Below, in pieces: positions 33,538 to 42,077 of a DNA stretch of 64,000 bases (positions are counted from its first letter, which is position 1; every line of letters starts with the position of its first letter). The DNA lies in assembly GCA_937982565.1 (NCBI GenBank), contig CALJLN010000017.1:135951-199950 (forward strand), given 5' to 3'. Under the pieces are notes generated by a model. That model did no database searches, had not been told where the DNA came from, and saw nothing but the letters and a program-made list of their open reading frames with translations. The stretch comes from UBA2421 sp002343075. GTDB lineage: Bacteria > Planctomycetota > Phycisphaerae > Tepidisphaerales > Tepidisphaeraceae. The translations under genes were made by a program, and so were the position numbers.

Positions 33538-34617
33538 TCAACGGGGGTATACCATCGCGTGCACGGTCGCAATCCTTGGCAATCGGCCGGGCATCGCCCG
33601 CCACGATTTGCCCGCGTCAGTCGAGCAAAACATGTCGCCGGCGGTGGTTCCGACGTAAACGCCCGTTTGACTTAGGCAATCGACCGCCATCGCGTCGCGT
33701 AAGACGCCCGCGAAGTAGGGTTCGGTGGGCAGACCATCAGTGTGCGCCTGCCAGGTCAGCCCCGAATCGGCACTGCGGTAGATCGCCGCCCGACCCTTTG
33801 GGAAGAACCGTTGCTCGTCGGATTCGAGCGGCGCGATAAACAGTTCGCCATTTGGCGAAATGACCATTGGAAAGCCAAAGTTGCTGTTTAGCCCGGCCTC
33901 GATCGCGCGCCAGGTATCGCCCCCATCGCCGCTGCGAAACACCCCGCCGTGGTATTGCATGAAGATCGTGCTGGGATCGCGAGGGTCGAGCACCATTTTA
34001 TGCACGCAGCACATGGCCTCAGGCGTGCTCGCGCCTGTAGGAAGCGAAGGCAGCCCGCGATTGAGATTTTGCCAGGTCGCCCCGCCGTCTTCGGTTCGGA
34101 ACGCGCCGACAGCAGAAATGCCCACCCACATCCGGCGGGGGTTGGTTGGATCGATCAGTATCGTGTGTAGACACAACCCCCCCGCTCCCGGAAACCACTC
34201 GCCGCGGCCCGGCTGGCGTGTGATCGCGCTCACTTCCTGCCAAGACGCACCCTGATCGCGCGAGACAAACAACCCTGCTTCCTCCACGCCCGCAAACAGC
34301 ACCCCAGGTTCAGTCGGATGCGCGGCGATTTGCCAGATCCGCTTCAACTGCCATCCGGTCTCGGATGGATAGGCCGGGCGGGCTTCCAACTGCGTCCATG
34401 TTTCGCCCAGGTCGTCGCTCACCCGAAAGGTCGGGCCGTAGGCGTAGTGGTTGGTGCCCGCCCAGATTCGCCCTGTGACGGTGTCGCAGTGCAGGCTGGA
34501 GACTTCCCACCCCGCCAAATGCGGGCCGGAAAATCGCCACTTCTGCCGAGCCTCGTCAGAATGAAACAGGAAAATGCCCTTCTTCGTTCCGACCAGAATC
34601 ATCACTTGTTTTGCCAT
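33538..34617 (-). CDS. BNR/Asp-box (sialidase-like, VPS10-type) beta-propeller protein
   Basis: 359 residues without a signal peptide. It contains six Asp-box repeats of the SxDxGxxW type: SDDLGETW, SRDQGASW, TEDGGATW, SGDGGDTW, SADSGLTW and STDAGKSW, spaced at ~50-60 residues and forming a six- or seven-bladed propeller. The sequence opens with ILVGTKKGIFLF. Asp-box propellers occur in sialidases, photosystem II assembly factors and many uncharacterised cytoplasmic proteins; the sialidase catalytic Arg triad and Tyr are not evident, so enzymatic activity is not supported. It starts the operon with the MoaD-like gene. A ligand-sensing or scaffold role is possible but not shown. Confidence 0.85.
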   Translation of the reverse strand: MAKQVMILVGTKKGIFLFHSDEARQKWRFSGPHLAGWEVSSLHCDTVTGRIWAGTNHYAYGPTFRVSDDLGETWTQLEARPAYPSETGWQLKRIWQIAAHPTEPGVLFAGVEEAGLFVSRDQGASWQEVSAITRQPGRGEWFPGAGGLCLHTILIDPTNPRRMWVGISAVGAFRTEDGGATWQNLNRGLPSLPTGASTPEAMCCVHKMVLDPRDPSTIFMQYHGGVFRSGDGGDTWRAIEAGLNSNFGFPMVISPNGELFIAPLESDEQRFFPKGRAAIYRSADSGLTWQAHTDGLPTEPYFAGVLRDAMAVDCLSQTGVYVGTTAGDMFCSTDAGKSWRAMPGRLPRIATVHAMVYPR

Positions 34618-34911
34618 GAAGAGCCTTTACCCACAGTTTAGATATCGATTCGGCGACGGCTGTCGAGATAATAGCGCGCCGGCGGCGTCTCTGGAATGAA
34701 GAAAATCTTTGCCGCCGCCCGTTCGGTCGTCCGCCCGATGACGCAAGCGCAGGGCGGTGTTTCGGGAATTGGCGAATGAAGCCGTCGTCATGTAGCCGTG
34801 CAGACACCGTGCCGACACTTGGCGTTGTTCGAGCGGGAACTTACGATTGAGCCGACCTTACGATTGCACCAAGTTTGAATGACAGGAATGATCTTGCGGA
34901 GACTGATTGAA
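34618..34911. other. divergent intergenic region with a 10-base direct repeat
   Basis: Between the BNR gene and the cyclophilin gene. It contains CTTACGATTG twice (34840-34849 and 34857-34866), 17 bases apart, 46 bases before the chosen ATG at 34912. This could be a repressor or activator site. No gene is visible. Confidence 0.5.
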
Positions 34912-36822
34912 ATGCCCAACCCGTCGCACTTGCCACCCCGCCGTCAGCATGCCTTTGAATCGCTTGAAAACCGCCGGATGCTCGCCGCGCCGGAAATCGT
35001 GCCGATCAAGGCTCAGACGGTGCCCGCAGGAAAGTCGCTGTATGTTCCCATTGCGACCAACTACGATGGCAATGATCAGGTCGCCTACTCCGTTTCCACC
35101 ACGCGGATGGTGGCCTCGGCGGAGTTCGTGCCGTCCGGAAACACTTGGATTCGGATTGACACAAACCTCGGCACAATGGACTTCCAACTCTTCGACGATC
35201 GCGCGCCCGATACGGTTGATCGCATGTTGGGACTGATTAATGCAGGCTATTTTGATGGATTGACGTTTCACCGGGTCGTCCCAGGCTTTGTCATTCAAGG
35301 TGGCGACCCCAACGGCGACGGGAGCGGCGGGCCGGGGTTTACTTTCGCCGACGAGTTTGATCCCGGTTCGATCTTCACCGGCGACGGGCAACTGGCAATG
35401 GCCAACAGCGGGAAGGACACCAACGGCAGCCAGTTTTTCGTCACTACCATCGCTCCCGGCAACTTCCAATCGCCGGGCGGGCCGCCTCGGTTTCTTGATT
35501 TCAATCACACGATCTGGGGCCAGCTTGTCCGCGGATCGACGACGCGCGATGGCATCATTAACACGCCCCAGGCGGTGGATCGTTCCGGCCAGGCGACCGG
35601 CGCGCCGGCCAGTACGGTGCGAATCAACAATATCAGCGTCATTAAGAACCGCACCGATGCCGTGCTGCGTCTCGCCTCGACGGGCCGGCTGACCAGCGGC
35701 AATGATGATCGTGGCACCGTGACCGTGACGGCCCGCACCGATCAAGGCAACGCAAGCACATCATTCCGTATCGCCGCGGTGGAGGATGCGTCCGACTCAC
35801 CGGCAATTCTCGGGCCGATCAGCGACATGACCACCCCGCGAAACCGCTCGCTCACGTTCACCCTCACCGGCACTGATACCGACGCACAAGACACCATCAC
35901 CTTCGCCGCCGAGTTGATCGATACCTCGCTGGGCACGGTAACCACCAACGGTGCCGTTGTGACATTTACTCCGCGGACCAACTACACCGGCCCGGTGGAT
36001 CTGCTCGTTGGCGCAGCACAAACCGGCGCCACCAGCCGAGGGTCGAGCCAAAACCCATTTGATACGCAGTTGATCCGCATCGGCGTTGGTGATGAATCGG
36101 CCGTCGGAATCGGCAATGGCACACTGAGCGGCCTCGCTGGCGCTGTCGGTAAAGGAATTGTGGTCGCAACGTTTACCGACGGGGACACCGCCGGCGGGCC
36201 GACCGATTGGAAGGCGAGCATCAACTGGGGCGACGGGGTAAGCAGCCGGGGGCGCATCAGTCAGGACTCCAGCGGCACATTCAGCGTAACCGGCGACCAC
36301 AGTTTCGTGCGCCGAGCAGATAGTTATCCGGTGGAAGTGACCATTGAAGGATCGCGCGGGGCAAGGGAAATCGTGCGTTCAGTGATCAACGCGCGCGACA
36401 TCGCCACGCTCAGCAGCAGGGGCACGCTTGTCGTCAATGGCACGAGCGGTCATGACTCGATCACGCTGAGAGTCGTCGGCGGAAAGGTGCAGGCGAGCGT
36501 GAACGGCGTCACCAAGCGATTCAACCTTGCCGACGTGAAACGCCTGCAAGTGACTGGTTATGAAGGAGATGACGCCATCACGGCAAGTGTTCGCTCGCGG
36601 GCGGCCACGATCGATGCCGGGGCCGGCAATGATGTCGTCTCAACGGGTGACGGAAACGATGTATTGCTCGGCGGCGGCGGACGGGACCGGCTTAGCGGGG
36701 GTGGCGGAAACGACACGCTCGCAGGTGGCGCGGGCCGCGATGTGCTCGATGGCGGTGCGGGCACCGATACCGGCGTCGCTGCGTCTGACGACGAGCGCAT
36801 TTCAATTGAGATACTTGCGTAA
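34912..36822 (+). CDS. secreted cyclophilin-type peptidyl-prolyl isomerase with RTX-like repeats
   Basis: 636 residues from the ATG at 34912, supported by GGAG 10 bases upstream. It opens with the LExR-type motif FESLENRRMLA. A cyclophilin domain spans ~75-235 (TNLGTMDFQLFDDRAPDTVD, TFHRVVPGFVIQGGD, SQFF, and a DEFD acid patch); the catalytic Arg of FHRVVPGF is present. The region ~255-530 holds repeated Ig- or cadherin-like segments (GTVTVTARTDQGN, LTFTLTGTDTDAQDTI, VATFTDGDTAGGP). Residues ~585-625 are a GGxGxD nonapeptide set (DAGAGNDVVSTGDGNDVLLG, GGGGRDRLSGGGGNDTLAGG) typical of Ca-binding RTX proteins. It is probably a large surface or secreted protein, folding-assistant activity included. 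Upstream starts at 34879 and 34888 are less likely. Confidence 0.85.
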   Translation: MPNPSHLPPRRQHAFESLENRRMLAAPEIVPIKAQTVPAGKSLYVPIATNYDGNDQVAYSVSTTRMVASAEFVPSGNTWIRIDTNLGTMDFQLFDDRAPDTVDRMLGLINAGYFDGLTFHRVVPGFVIQGGDPNGDGSGGPGFTFADEFDPGSIFTGDGQLAMANSGKDTNGSQFFVTTIAPGNFQSPGGPPRFLDFNHTIWGQLVRGSTTRDGIINTPQAVDRSGQATGAPASTVRINNISVIKNRTDAVLRLASTGRLTSGNDDRGTVTVTARTDQGNASTSFRIAAVEDASDSPAILGPISDMTTPRNRSLTFTLTGTDTDAQDTITFAAELIDTSLGTVTTNGAVVTFTPRTNYTGPVDLLVGAAQTGATSRGSSQNPFDTQLIRIGVGDESAVGIGNGTLSGLAGAVGKGIVVATFTDGDTAGGPTDWKASINWGDGVSSRGRISQDSSGTFSVTGDHSFVRRADSYPVEVTIEGSRGAREIVRSVINARDIATLSSRGTLVVNGTSGHDSITLRVVGGKVQASVNGVTKRFNLADVKRLQVTGYEGDDAITASVRSRAATIDAGAGNDVVSTGDGNDVLLGGGGRDRLSGGGGNDTLAGGAGRDVLDGGAGTDTGVAASDDERISIEILA

Positions 36823-36843
36823 AGCCGCCATCGACCGAACGCT

Positions 36844-37380
36844 TCAAGCGGCCTTTGACTGCCGCGGATCGGGTGCAAGCTGCGCAGCGAGCTCGGCGGC
36901 ACCAATCGCGGCGTTCACGTCAAGGCACACCTTCACAGGCTGGCGCGCGTGCTCTACAAAGAGCACCGGCCCCGGCACCGCTGCATTGCCAGCGGCCAGG
37001 CACGCGTCGATAGCGGCCTGATCCACCGCGATCACCTCTCCCAATTGGTCAATCAGAATGCCCGCCTGAAACGAAACTCCGGCATGATTGAGATCGACAA
37101 TGATGATGCACTGCTCTGGCTCACCGTTGATCGCTGGTAATCCCAGCTTGCTTCGAAGATCAACCACCGGCAAGGTTTGACCACGCAAATCAATCGCTCC
37201 TTTGACATGCGCAGCAGGATTCGGAGTGGGCGCGATCTCCATAAACCCGACGATCTCCCGCACGCGGGCGATATCCAGGCCGTAATGCGCTCCGCCGATG
37301 GAAAATGTGATGCATTTTCGAACAGCGCCCGCAGGCGGTGCCGCGCTAGCTGGCTTTTGTTGCTGGCTTGCCTGGTTCAT
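36844..37380 (-). CDS. cheW: CheW-type chemotaxis coupling protein
   Basis: 178 residues: a Gln/Ala/Pro-rich leader (1-20) and then a CheW fold of two five-stranded barrels (FSIGGAHYGLDIARVREIV, HVKGAIDLRGQTLPVVDLR, and VGEVIAVD). CheW links chemoreceptors to the CheA kinase in the cytoplasm; alone it can also serve non-motility signalling. No CheA, receptor or motility gene is in the window. The gene is 162 bases downstream of potA on the same strand and is probably on its own: its ATG is preceded by GAGGTGATCC, a strong ribosome binding site. The C-terminal part contains three Cys, but no metal site is apparent. Confidence 0.88.
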   Translation of the reverse strand: MNQASQQQKPASAAPPAGAVRKCITFSIGGAHYGLDIARVREIVGFMEIAPTPNPAAHVKGAIDLRGQTLPVVDLRSKLGLPAINGEPEQCIIIVDLNHAGVSFQAGILIDQLGEVIAVDQAAIDACLAAGNAAVPGPVLFVEHARQPVKVCLDVNAAIGAAELAAQLAPDPRQSKAA

Positions 37381-37542
37381 CGACGGATCACCTCGTGTTG
37401 TTTCGATAGCAGCGGCCGAAGGGCAATGGTTGCCGGTCGGCGGAGAAGCACGCTTGGAGGTTTATCGTCGGAATGTGTGGGCCGGTTTGCAGCGGACTAC
37501 GAGTATGGCCGTGACGGAGATAATCGGACGTGCCGACTCGAC

Positions 37543-38682
37543 TCAGACGGTTTCTGTCTCGCCCCAAGGCTCGTCCGATGGCATCACCACAATATCATCT
37601 TCATGCAACTGGCAATACACGCGATCGCCCTCATGCACCGCATACTCCGCCGCACTTTCGTTGGCCACAACGGCGGTGAGGCGCAGGCCGTCGTCGGTGA
37701 CGACTACAAGCTGGTCGGTCGCGCCCTTGAAAAGCTCCTCGACCACCTTTGCCTGAAACACATTCGGCCCGTCCGGCTGGTGCTTTTCGATGCGCACTTT
37801 CTCCGGGCGGATGGACACCATGATGCGGCCGGTATCGAGCGGGAGGTCGCGCGTCTCGACAACCACGTTCAGGCAATCGCCGATGCGCAGCGTGGAGTCT
37901 TGCTCGCCGCGTTCAATGAGCGTGGCGGGCAGCAGATTGGCCTGGCCGATGAAGTTTGCGACGAATGCGGTCTGCGGGCGGTGATAGATCTCATCGACGC
38001 TTCCAAGTTGCTCGATCACCCCGCGGTTGATGACTGCGATGCGGTCGGACATGGTCAGGGCCTCTTCCTGATCGTGGGTCACGAAGATAAACGTGATGCC
38101 CACCTTCTGCTGGAGGCGCTTTAACTCAATCTGCATGCTGTGGCGAAGCTTGGCGTCGAGCGCGCTGAGGGGTTCATCGAGCAGCAGGACGCGCGGCTTG
38201 TTAACAATGGCGCGCGCAAGCGCCACCCGCTGCCTTTGCCCGCCGGAGAGCTGGCCAGGTTTGCGCTGTTCCATGCCCGCCAGGGCCACCATATCCACGG
38301 CCTGCGCCACCCGCGGGCGAATCTCGGACTCGGCGATGTGCTTCATTCGAAGGCCAAATGCGATGTTGTCCCACACCGTCAGATGCGGAAACAGCGCATA
38401 GCTCTGAAACACCTGATTAACATCCCGCTTGTAAGGCGGTGCGTGGGTCACATCCTGCCCGTCCAGCAGCACGCGGCCCGTTGTCGGCGATTCAAACCCG
38501 CTGATCATGCGCAACATCGTCGTCTTCCCGCACCCGCTGGGGCCGAGGAAGGTCATAAACTCACCGTTGCGGACATCGAGCGAAACATTGTTCACCGCAA
38601 CAAACTTCCCAAACTGCTTGGTAACGCTATCAAGCCGGACAGCGATGTCGGACGAGTTGGGTTGCGTGGATTCGGAGTTCAT
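37543..38682 (-). CDS. potA: spermidine/putrescine ABC transporter ATPase PotA
   Basis: 379 residues, the normal PotA length. It has Walker A GPSGCGKTT, Q-loop QSYALFPHL, signature LSGGQRQRVALARAI, Walker B LLLDEPLSALD and switch His in VTHDQEEA, then a C-terminal TOBE-type regulatory domain (~245-375; SIRPEKVRIEK). PotA energises import of polyamines through PotB and PotC. It is the last gene of the operon potC-potD-potB-potA, starting 18 bases after the potB stop. The substrate is taken from family membership; other CUT1/MOI-type ATPases (e.g. Fe, thiamine) are possible but the full operon fits polyamines best. Confidence 0.92.
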   Translation of the reverse strand: MNSESTQPNSSDIAVRLDSVTKQFGKFVAVNNVSLDVRNGEFMTFLGPSGCGKTTMLRMISGFESPTTGRVLLDGQDVTHAPPYKRDVNQVFQSYALFPHLTVWDNIAFGLRMKHIAESEIRPRVAQAVDMVALAGMEQRKPGQLSGGQRQRVALARAIVNKPRVLLLDEPLSALDAKLRHSMQIELKRLQQKVGITFIFVTHDQEEALTMSDRIAVINRGVIEQLGSVDEIYHRPQTAFVANFIGQANLLPATLIERGEQDSTLRIGDCLNVVVETRDLPLDTGRIMVSIRPEKVRIEKHQPDGPNVFQAKVVEELFKGATDQLVVVTDDGLRLTAVVANESAAEYAVHEGDRVYCQLHEDDIVVMPSDEPWGETETV

Positions 38683-38699
38683 CGGTCAATCAGTTTAAG

Positions 38700-39830
38700 T
38701 CAAACGATCGCGCCTTGCTTGCGCGTGGAAAAATAATATGCCACAACAAACATGCCCATCAGCACCATCCCGAGCGCCGCGCCAAGCGGCCAGTTGCGCC
38801 CCTGCCCGACGAACTGGTTAACGATGACATTGCCGATCAGTTGTTCACGCCGCCCGCCTAGGATGTCATTGACGGCGAACATGCCGATCGCTGGCACAAA
38901 TGTGATTACCACGCCAGCCATCACCCCAGGCCACGTGAGCGGAAGAATGACGGTGAAAAATGCGCGAAACGGGTTGGCCCCTAGGTCGAACGACGCTTCG
39001 ATCATTGATTGATCCAGCCGTTCGCAACTGGTGTAGATGGGGAGAATCATAAAAGGGAGATAGGTGTAAACCAGCCCAATCATCACTGCGGTCGTGCTCG
39101 GAAGGAGGTCGAGAGGCTGGGTGATGACCCTGAAGTAGAGGAGAATATCGTTAAGCGTGCCCTGCGTGTTGAGAATTCCAACCCAGGCATAAGTTCTGAT
39201 GAGAAAACTCGTCCAGAAGGGCACCATGACCAGCAACATCAGCAGGTTGCGCCACCGCTCGGGAGCACGGCCCATGAAGAATGCCACCGGATAGCCGACC
39301 ACCACGCAGATAAGCGTGGACCAGACTGCGTAGTCAATGCTGACGACAAATATCTTGAACATCGTCAGATCGCGGCGCTCGTCCTGCTGTGCCTGGGTCA
39401 GGGTTTCAGGGTCTTTTGCCTCGACGCGTGAAACGACATGGTGGCGGAAGACGCCCCAGCCAGTACAGACGAAAATCACGACTGCTGCCAGTCGCCATCG
39501 CCGGGCGGTCCAGTCGCCGAGCCAGCCCCAGGCGCGGCCGATGAGGTGCAAGATCCCCAGCCCGACCCCCGCCAAGGCTGTTGCGCCCAGGGCGGCGATC
39601 GCTAAAGCCTTGGCCAGAGCGAAGTTAAGGATGCTCTTGTATGCGTCGGTGCTGGGCGAAAACACCACCCCGGCCCCGTCGGCGGGCTTGCAGAAACTGT
39701 AGACGACCATGATCGCCACTGGCGCAATCACAAACACCGCAAGCCAAAGCACCAGCGGCGCGAGCAGGAGCCACGCGCCCGCCCGCGGTCGTCTGCCAAT
39801 CGGTCTTGCGTCGGAATCGGCCGCTGCCAT
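38700..39830 (-). CDS. potB: polyamine ABC transporter permease PotB, with extra transmembrane pair
   Basis: 376 residues from the ATG at 39830, against about 285 in E. coli PotB. The first helix (~22-43, LLLAPLVLWLAVFVIAPVAI) and the core after ~155 (VWSTLICVVVGYPVAFFM, then the EAA-loop MIEASFDLGANPFRAFFTVILPL) are typical. Between them lies an insertion with two extra hydrophobic segments (ALAIAALGATALAGVGLGIL and AAVVIFVCTGWGVF) and a charged stretch (EAKDPETLTQAQQDERRD). The EAA motif that contacts PotA is intact. The gene precedes potA by 17 bases and follows potD by 69 bases. PotB and PotC together form the membrane channel. Confidence 0.88.
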   Translation of the reverse strand: MAAADSDARPIGRRPRAGAWLLLAPLVLWLAVFVIAPVAIMVVYSFCKPADGAGVVFSPSTDAYKSILNFALAKALAIAALGATALAGVGLGILHLIGRAWGWLGDWTARRWRLAAVVIFVCTGWGVFRHHVVSRVEAKDPETLTQAQQDERRDLTMFKIFVVSIDYAVWSTLICVVVGYPVAFFMGRAPERWRNLLMLLVMVPFWTSFLIRTYAWVGILNTQGTLNDILLYFRVITQPLDLLPSTTAVMIGLVYTYLPFMILPIYTSCERLDQSMIEASFDLGANPFRAFFTVILPLTWPGVMAGVVITFVPAIGMFAVNDILGGRREQLIGNVIVNQFVGQGRNWPLGAALGMVLMGMFVVAYYFSTRKQGAIV

Positions 39831-39899
39831 AGTCTCAGCCCACAAATCACGAGCAGGGTTCGAGGCGAGCCTACACCCGCCCCGAAGCCGACTCGCCAC

Positions 39900-40943
39900 T
39901 CACAGTTCGCTTTTCAGTTGCGTCATCATCGCGTCGATCTTGCCTGCCATGTCACCAATGTCATGAAACAGATCGAGTTTTGGATCGCCCTGCGGATAAC
40001 TCGCAGGGTTGTTTCTCTGTTCGTCGGTCAGCAGCTTGCGTGCTTCGGTGTTCGGGTTGGTATACGGAAAATCATCGCTGATCAGCTTGCTCACCTCAGG
40101 TCGAAGGATGTAGTTAATGAACTGATGCGCGGCATCGGCATTCTTGGCACCCTTCGGAATCGCCAGGCTGTCAATGAACTGGTGAGTACCCTCGATGGGC
40201 AAGATGTATTGAAACTTGGCATCTTCCGCGAACAGCAGTGCCGCCTCACCCGACCAGACGATGCCCAGATCGGTATCACCATTGAGAAGCGAAGTTTTCG
40301 GGCTGTCGCTGTCGAAGATCTTCACCAGCTTAAGCCATTTGCGCACGATCGGCTTTGCCCGCTCCAGATTTGCATCCGTCACATCGTTCGGGCCGATGCC
40401 TTCTGTCGCCATCGCCCATGTCACGATTTCGCGACCGTCGTCGAGCACGACCAGCCTGTTCTTAAACTTCTCCTGGAAGAAATCGGCGTAGCCCCGGATC
40501 GGTTCTGTCACCTTCTCGGTATTGACCACAATTCCCACCGTGCCACTCATCCAGGGCACGCTGAATCTGTGGCCTGCATCATGCGACATTTTGCCAAACG
40601 CAGGATCGAGGTTGCCAAGGTTGGACAACTTTCCATGGTCGAGTGGTTCAAGCGCGTCCTGCTTGATCAACGCCTCGACCACATATTCCGAGGGCTGCAC
40701 GAGGTCATACTTCGTGGCGCCGGCGAGGAGTTTGCTGAGCATCTCTTCATTGCTGGCGTACGACTCATAGTTGACTTTGATGCCAGTCTCGGCCGTGAAG
40801 CCATCGATCACACCCTGCGGGACGTACTCCGACCACGCAAAAAGATTCAGTTCCTTGTTCTGGGCCGATGCGCTCGCACCCGCAAGCCCTGCCGCCGCAA
40901 CAGCGACCGCCAAACACCTCGACACAAAGCGTTGTAAACTCAT
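39900..40943 (-). CDS. potD: periplasmic spermidine/putrescine-binding protein PotD
   Basis: 347 residues, as in E. coli PotD. Signal peptide MSLQRFVSRCLAVAVAAAGLAGASASAQ, then a two-lobed solute-binding fold (NLFAWSEYVPQGVIDGFTAETGIKV, YDLVQPSEYVVEALI, VPWMSGTVGIVVN, LGIVWSGEAALLFAED). The acidic and aromatic residues that bind polyamines in the family are compatible: WSEY near 38, WMSGT near 130 and WSGEA near 222. It delivers polyamine to PotB/PotC. GGAGG lies 5 bases before its ATG. It sits between the two permease genes in the operon; in E. coli potD is last, so the order here differs. Confidence 0.93.
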   Translation of the reverse strand: MSLQRFVSRCLAVAVAAAGLAGASASAQNKELNLFAWSEYVPQGVIDGFTAETGIKVNYESYASNEEMLSKLLAGATKYDLVQPSEYVVEALIKQDALEPLDHGKLSNLGNLDPAFGKMSHDAGHRFSVPWMSGTVGIVVNTEKVTEPIRGYADFFQEKFKNRLVVLDDGREIVTWAMATEGIGPNDVTDANLERAKPIVRKWLKLVKIFDSDSPKTSLLNGDTDLGIVWSGEAALLFAEDAKFQYILPIEGTHQFIDSLAIPKGAKNADAAHQFINYILRPEVSKLISDDFPYTNPNTEARKLLTDEQRNNPASYPQGDPKLDLFHDIGDMAGKIDAMMTQLKSEL

Positions 40944-40967
40944 ACAAACCTCCGAGAAAAGTGGACT

Positions 40968-42020
40968 TCAGTGCGCGGTTCGCCTCTTAATAATCTCCAT
41001 CGCAATCACAGCCACCGCCGTCAGTGCGACCAGCAACGTAGACACGACCATGACCAGCGGGTTGGGAAACTTCACCGTGCTGTAGACGCGAATCGGGAAA
41101 GTCTCGGCGCGGGCGCTATATGTGAAAAATGTCACGACAAAGTCATCCAGCGAAAGCGTAAACGCCATCAACGCCCCGCTGACGATGGCCGGAAACAGAA
41201 ATGGCACAATGACTTTTCGGAACGCCACCAGCGGCGTCGCGCCGAGATCCTGTGCCGCCTCTTCCAGCGAAGGATCAAGCCCCGAGAGCCGCGCCTGTAC
41301 GGTGATCATCACATAGGGAAAGCAAAATGTAATGTGAGCGACGATCACGGTCAGGTAGCCGGTGCCCCAGTTGATCGTAGAAAACAAGATGAGCAGGCTG
41401 ATGCCCATGATGATCTCGGGCACGATCATCGGCACAGCGACCATCGTGTTAAGCAGGCGCGACAGCGGGTAGTTAAATCGAAACAGCATCCATGCAGCGA
41501 CCGTACCAATGATCGTTGCAAACACCGTCGCGATACAGGCGATCAGAAGCGAGTTAAACATCGCGCCAATGATCGGCCCCACGCTGTCGCGGACGCGCGC
41601 GTCGAGCGGTCGAATGCGTTCCGCGGCAACCGCGGCGCCCATGGCGTCGAGTATCTTGCGCGGCCCACGCTGATACCACGATTCACCCTCGCCAAGGCTC
41701 AGTTTTAGCTCGCGCACGCTCCCGTACCAGAAAAGTTGATACCACTTAAACGTCGCCCCGCTCCACTCGTTATTAAACCATTGCCGCCGCTGGATCGTAT
41801 CGTCGAGCGTCGTGATCATTGGCGCCGCCGCCAGTGCCTCGGCATCGCGTTGTTCGTTGCGGGGAGGGGCATCGTTAAAGCTGGCAACTGCGAGGAGGAT
41901 GATCGGGATATAAAGAAAAACCAGGACCAGTGCCGTCCACCCGCCGAGCAGAAGATTGACCAGCTTCATACCCGATGGCAGGCGCGGTCGTCGAGCGGCG
42001 TTCGGCGGCGAGTGCGACAC
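40968..42020 (-). CDS. potC: polyamine ABC transporter permease PotC, with loop insertion
   Basis: 350 residues, ~85 longer than E. coli PotC. Helix 1 (~22-43, LLLGGWTALVLVFLYIPIIL) leads to the family motif FNDAP; the core resumes at FNSLLIACIATVFATIIGTV near 150, with EEAAQDLGATPLVAFRKVIVPF as the EAA loop. Between them about 100 residues (QRDAEALAAAPMITTLDDTI to LDARVRDSVGPIIG) replace the usual ~30-residue extracytoplasmic loop. This is hydrophilic and Glu/Arg-rich, so it is probably a small external domain. potC is the first gene of the pot operon, 57 bases after the aldehyde dehydrogenase stop on the same strand. Confidence 0.9.
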   Translation of the reverse strand: MSHSPPNAARRPRLPSGMKLVNLLLGGWTALVLVFLYIPIILLAVASFNDAPPRNEQRDAEALAAAPMITTLDDTIQRRQWFNNEWSGATFKWYQLFWYGSVRELKLSLGEGESWYQRGPRKILDAMGAAVAAERIRPLDARVRDSVGPIIGAMFNSLLIACIATVFATIIGTVAAWMLFRFNYPLSRLLNTMVAVPMIVPEIIMGISLLILFSTINWGTGYLTVIVAHITFCFPYVMITVQARLSGLDPSLEEAAQDLGATPLVAFRKVIVPFLFPAIVSGALMAFTLSLDDFVVTFFTYSARAETFPIRVYSTVKFPNPLVMVVSTLLVALTAVAVIAMEIIKRRTAH

Positions 42021-42077
42021 ACGCGTAATCTATCGCAAAGCCAAGCCGACAGGCAATTTCGGCCCGCGCGAGCGCGA

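Noticed and set aside
39918..40937. A 339-codon open frame on the plus strand opposite potD
   Set aside because: potD has a signal peptide, ribosome binding site and full-length homology; the opposite frame has none of these.
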